From: an uncultured Kangiella sp.
Lineage (GTDB): Bacteria; Pseudomonadota; Gammaproteobacteria; Enterobacterales; DSM-103792
Reading direction: 5' to 3'
Assembly: GCA_946480585.1 (NCBI GenBank)
Contig: CAMLKQ010000022.1
Span: 1 to 14,565, forward strand
DNA length: 14,565 bases
Below, one piece after another: positions 11,260 through 14,565 of the stretch. A program made the translations under genes and the position numbers. How positions within the stretch are numbered: the stretch's first letter is position 1; every line of letters begins with the position of its first letter. The notes under the pieces are model-generated. The model was not told the DNA's origin. It saw nothing but the letters and a program-made list of their open reading frames with translations, and did not search any database.

Positions 11260-11363
11260 GACCGCGCTCCCACGCTTCGTACTTTTACCTGCAACAAGTG
11301 TAGTTGGCCGTGCCGGACCGGAGGACGGCAACAGACCATTCGCCAAAATTTATTGGCATGCAG

Positions 11364-11390
11364 GTATCGGCCGCAAAACGGCGGGCTTGA
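11364..11390 (-). promoter_or_regulatory. Predicted sigma-28 (FliA) promoter for the chemoreceptor
   Basis: On the minus strand TCAA (11390-11387), 15 bases, then GCCGATAC (11371-11364) closely match the flagellar sigma-28 consensus TAAA-N15-GCCGATAA (three of four and seven of eight). The leader to the ATG at 11259 would be about 95 bases. A chemoreceptor is a typical FliA target, which supports the call. Confidence 0.65.
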
Positions 11391-11435
11391 AGGGAACGTC
11401 GCGCGACTGCGCGGATGGATTTGACGGGAAAATGA

Positions 11436-11453
11436 GCGGCAAGAAGTTGCCGC
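11436..11453 (-). terminator. Probable terminator downstream of mazG
   Basis: A perfect 7-bp hairpin (GCGGCAA, four-base loop, TTGCCGC) begins five bases after the mazG stop codon. On the minus strand it is followed by TCATTTTC, a short, imperfect T-tract. It separates relA-mazG from the chemoreceptor promoter. Confidence 0.6.
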
Positions 11454-11458
11454 CTGGT

Positions 11459-12316
11459 CTATTTTGACGAACTCGGTTCTAAAGAAGTCGAGTCTCGTGG
11501 CGTCGGCGCCAGCGCCTTGGCTTCGTGCCAGAGTGCATCCAATGCCGCCTCGTCGAGCGCCTGCAGTTGCAGGCCTTTTTGACGCGCCAGATTTTCGACT
11601 TGCCGGAACCGCTGGCTGAATTTGTCGGTCGCCCGGCGCAGCGCCGCTTCGCTGTTCAGGTGCAGATGCCGGGCCAGGTTGACGCAGGTGAACAGCACGT
11701 CGCCCAGCTCATCCTCGATGGCGTCGGCATCGCCGCTGCGTCGGGCAGCGGCGAGCTCGTCAATTTCCTCGTGCAGCTTGGCGGTCACCGCGTCGGCATG
11801 CGGCCAGTCGAAACCACCACTGGCGGCCCGTTTCTGGATTTTTTGCGCGCGTGACAGCGCCGGCAGCGCCAGCGGCACATCGTCGAGCAAGCTCGGTTCG
11901 CCGACACCGGGTTGGATAGCGCCAGATTTGGCAGCGCGCTCCTCGGCCTTGCGCGCTTCCCACTGCCGGTGCAACTCGGCATGCGACACGTATTCGCCTT
12001 CACCGAACACATGCGGATGCCGGCGGATCAGTTTGTCCGACATGGCTTGTGCGATGTCAGCAAAGTCGAACAAGCCTTGCTCCTTTGCCATCTGGGCATA
12101 AAACACTACCTGAAACAGCAGGTCGCCGAGCTCGCTCTTGAGCTCGACAAAATCTTCCCGGGTGATCGCGTCGGCGACTTCGTATGCCTCTTCGAGCGTA
12201 TGCGGCACGATGGTGGCGAACGTTTGGTCGCGATCCCACGGACAGCCCTTGAGCGGATCACGTAGCGTCGCCATCAACGTCAGCAACTGCTCCATCGCCT
12301 GCGCCGTCTTGCTCAC
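11459..12316 (-). CDS. mazG: Nucleoside triphosphate pyrophosphohydrolase MazG
   Basis: Hydrolyses (d)NTPs, including aberrant ones, to NMP and pyrophosphate; in E. coli it has been linked to lowering ppGpp during starvation. The 285-residue product has the two MazG repeats of the long form. The first carries GCPWDRDQT (24-32), LEEAYEVADAI (41-51) and SELGDLLFQV (61-70), the second LHEEIDELAAA (181-191) and EDELGDVLFTCVNLAR (201-216), with all the acidic metal ligands of the EExxE...ExxD pattern in both. The C-terminus ends in LDALWHEAK plus a 19-residue tail. The GTG at 12316 was chosen because GGAGAGG lies just upstream; an ATG at 12295 and a GTG at 12388 overlapping the relA stop are alternatives. 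It follows relA after 68 bases with no terminator, so they are probably one transcript. The mazEF toxin-antitoxin pair found here in E. coli is absent. Confidence 0.96.
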   Translation of the reverse strand: MSKTAQAMEQLLTLMATLRDPLKGCPWDRDQTFATIVPHTLEEAYEVADAITREDFVELKSELGDLLFQVVFYAQMAKEQGLFDFADIAQAMSDKLIRRHPHVFGEGEYVSHAELHRQWEARKAEERAAKSGAIQPGVGEPSLLDDVPLALPALSRAQKIQKRAASGGFDWPHADAVTAKLHEEIDELAAARRSGDADAIEDELGDVLFTCVNLARHLHLNSEAALRRATDKFSQRFRQVENLARQKGLQLQALDEAALDALWHEAKALAPTPRDSTSLEPSSSK

Positions 12317-12384
12317 CGCTGCCTCTCCCTCAAATCCAGACTTTGTTTGCCGAATCGATCGTAATGGTCTGTCAAAACCAAGCC

Positions 12385-14565
12385 TCACTCGCTGCGTCGG
12401 CGCACGGTCAGCACGCTCGGCAGTTTGGCAATCTGCGACACCAGCCGCGCCAGGCTGGCGGCATCACGCACCTCCACTTGCAAGGCGATGCTGGTGATGC
12501 CGCTGCGCTTGTTGACCTGGGTATTGAGACCGATCACGTTGATCTTCTCGTTCGCCACCAGCGAGGTCACATCGCGCAGCAAACCTTGGCGGTCGTTGGC
12601 TTCGATCGCCAAATCCACCGGATACAGTGCCGAGCCATCGCTCTGCCACTGCACATCCACGACGCGCTCGTGCCGGTCTTCCAGTGCCCGCTGCATGTGC
12701 GCGCAATCGGCACGGTGAATGGCAATGCCGCGGCCCTGCGTGATGTAGCCCAAAATGGCATCACCCGGCACCGGCCTGCAGCAACCTGCCGAATGCGTCA
12801 TCAGGTTGCCAACGCCCTGCACCGAAATGGCGCCGGTCGCTTCGCGATCACTCGGCGCGCGCACCACCGGTTTGACTTCGGCACTTGCCTCCGGCTGCGG
12901 CATGTGCAAGGCCAGCAAGGCATTGACTGCCTGCACCAGCCCGATTTCACCAGCACCGATGTTGCCGTACAAATCATCGACCGAATGCAGGTTGAAGCGC
13001 TCGGCAAGCGGCAACAAATCGACTTTGCTAAGACCGTGTCGCGCCACTTCCTTGTCGAACAGTTCACGGCCTTCGGCAATGTTCTGTTCGCGGTTCTGTT
13101 GGCGGAAAAAGGTCTGGATTTTCAGCCGCGCCCGGTGCGAATTGACGTAACCCAAATGCGGATTCAGCCAGTCGCGTGACGGCACGCCTTCCTTCGCGGT
13201 CAGGATCTGCACCTGCTCGCCAGTTTGCAGCTGATAAGTCAGCGGCACGATGCGGCCGTTGACCTTGGCGCCGCGGCAACGGTGGCCCACCGAGGTGTGC
13301 ACGTGATAGGCAAAATCGATCGGCGTTGAGCCGGTCGGCAGATCGACAATCGAGCCGTCCGGGGTGAACACATACACCCGGTCCTCGACCACTTCGTGCC
13401 GGAACTCTTCCAGCAAGGCGTTGGAATCGGCGACTTCTTCCTGCCACTCGACCAGTTGCCGCAGCCAGGCGATCTTGCCTTCGTGACCGGCATCGGCACC
13501 GGCTGCGCCTTCCTTGTAGCGCCAGTGCGCGGCAACGCCGAGCTCGGATTCCTGATGCATGGAATAAGTGCGGATCTGCACTTCGAGCGCCTTGCCTTCC
13601 GGACCGATCACGGCGGTGTGCAGCGAGCGATAGCCGTTTTCTTTCGGTGTCGCGATGTAATCATCAAACTCTTTCGGGATGTGCTGCCACAGCGAATGGA
13701 TGATGCCGAGCGTGGCGTAGCAATCGCGGATTTCCGGCACCAGCACCCGCACCGCGCGCACATCGTAAATCTCGTCGAAGCCAACGCCTTTGCGCTCCAT
13801 CTTGCGCCAGATCGAATAGATGTGTTTGACCCGGCCGCTGACCTCACCGTTGATGCCACTCTTGTCGAGCTCAGCCTTGATGAGGTTGATCACGTTCTTG
13901 ATGTACTGCTCGCGCTGCAGCCGCTTTTCATGCAACTGGCTGGCAATGCCCTTGTACTGCGCCGGCTGCAAATAACGGAAAGCCAAGTCTTCCAATTCCC
14001 ACTTCAGCTGGCCAATACCCAAACGGTTGGCCAGTGGCGCAAAGACATCGCGGGTTTCTTCCGCGACCAATCGCTGAGTTGACTCGTCCTTGTCCTTGAC
14101 CGCCCGCAGCAGGTATATGCGCTCGGCGAGCTTCAACAGGACGATGCGGGTATCGTCGACCATCGCGATCAGCATTTTGCGCAGGTTGTCGCCCTGCGTT
14201 GCCGACAACGTGCTTCCCGCCTTGCTCGACTGCAGGCTGCGGATGGCATCCATGCGCAGCGCGCCACGCGCCAGCTTGGCAACCGCCTTGCCGAGTTTCT
14301 CCTCGACCGTTTCCAGTTTCAGATCGCCGGATTGCAGGCTCGGATAAATCAGCGCCGCAACCAGCGTCTGGGTATCCATGTTGAGCCCGGCCAGGATCTC
14401 GGCCATTACCAGGCCTTCCTCGAAACAGGAAAACCCGAGCTCGGTCTGGCTATCCCAATGCTGTTCGATGATCAGATCGAGCGCGACTTCGAGCTGTTTC
14501 ATCTGCTCGGGTTCGCGCTGGACGCCGATGCGGCTCAGCCATGAGCTGAGATCGATGGCGCCATC
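12385..14565 (-). CDS. relA: GTP pyrophosphokinase RelA, (p)ppGpp synthetase I (partial at N-terminus)
   Basis: Ribosome-associated enzyme that makes pppGpp/ppGpp when uncharged tRNA enters the A site, driving the stringent response. The frame is open to the right edge, giving 726 residues and lacking only about 20-25 at the N-terminus (E. coli RelA 744). The hydrolase region is degenerate: where SpoT has the HD pair this protein reads AALIYPSLQ, so it should be synthetase only. The synthetase domain shows HIYSIWRKM, FDEIYDVRAVRV, KEFDDYIATPKENGYRSLHT (the RelA-type ExDD rather than the SpoT RxKD), and VQIRTYSMHQESELGVAAHW. Then come the TGS domain (VYVFTPDGSIVDLPTGSTPI), a zinc-finger region with AGCCRPVPGD and HRADC, and a C-terminal ACT domain (about the last 80 residues). 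An ATG at 14502 exists but lies inside the conserved N-terminal region and is not the start. Followed by mazG. Confidence 0.98.
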   Translation of the reverse strand, partial: DGAIDLSSWLSRIGVQREPEQMKQLEVALDLIIEQHWDSQTELGFSCFEEGLVMAEILAGLNMDTQTLVAALIYPSLQSGDLKLETVEEKLGKAVAKLARGALRMDAIRSLQSSKAGSTLSATQGDNLRKMLIAMVDDTRIVLLKLAERIYLLRAVKDKDESTQRLVAEETRDVFAPLANRLGIGQLKWELEDLAFRYLQPAQYKGIASQLHEKRLQREQYIKNVINLIKAELDKSGINGEVSGRVKHIYSIWRKMERKGVGFDEIYDVRAVRVLVPEIRDCYATLGIIHSLWQHIPKEFDDYIATPKENGYRSLHTAVIGPEGKALEVQIRTYSMHQESELGVAAHWRYKEGAAGADAGHEGKIAWLRQLVEWQEEVADSNALLEEFRHEVVEDRVYVFTPDGSIVDLPTGSTPIDFAYHVHTSVGHRCRGAKVNGRIVPLTYQLQTGEQVQILTAKEGVPSRDWLNPHLGYVNSHRARLKIQTFFRQQNREQNIAEGRELFDKEVARHGLSKVDLLPLAERFNLHSVDDLYGNIGAGEIGLVQAVNALLALHMPQPEASAEVKPVVRAPSDREATGAISVQGVGNLMTHSAGCCRPVPGDAILGYITQGRGIAIHRADCAHMQRALEDRHERVVDVQWQSDGSALYPVDLAIEANDRQGLLRDVTSLVANEKINVIGLNTQVNKRSGITSIALQVEVRDAASLARLVSQIAKLPSVLTVRRRSE

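Overview
The window (about 14.6 kb, GC-rich, dense coding, no tRNA, rRNA, CRISPR array or transposase seen) looks like a chromosomal segment of a gammaproteobacterium. The core gene set relA, mazG, pyrG, kdsA, eno, ftsB, ispD is the arrangement known from Pseudomonas and E. coli relatives, and individual proteins (RelA with a degenerate HD domain, E. coli-type KdsA with Asn26) fit that class. I cannot name the genus.

Layout: reading down the minus strand from the right edge come relA (N-terminus cut by the window) and mazG, then a hairpin terminator. Next is a methyl-accepting chemotaxis protein with its own FliA-like promoter. It converges on a plus-strand TonB-dependent receptor, with a perfect 36-nt palindromic terminator between them. 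Divergent from the receptor, across a 534-nt non-coding region, is a small stand-alone winged-helix regulator (minus). The core run then resumes on the minus strand: pyrG, kdsA, eno, a strong terminator, a rhombosortase gene, ftsB and the start of ispD (cut by the left edge).

How it fits together: the core genes cover the stringent response (relA), NTP clean-up (mazG), CTP supply (pyrG), Kdo for lipopolysaccharide (kdsA), glycolysis (eno), division (ftsB) and isoprenoids (ispD). Two things are grafted on this backbone. One is a sensing and uptake module (chemoreceptor, outer-membrane receptor, DNA-binding regulator) lying between mazG and pyrG. The other is a rhombosortase, an intramembrane protease that processes GlyGly-CTERM surface proteins, lying between eno and ftsB. 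The most interesting non-coding signals are a pyrG leader with two mutually exclusive pairings, one covering the ribosome-binding region, and a palindrome overlapping the predicted -35 box of the TonB receptor gene.
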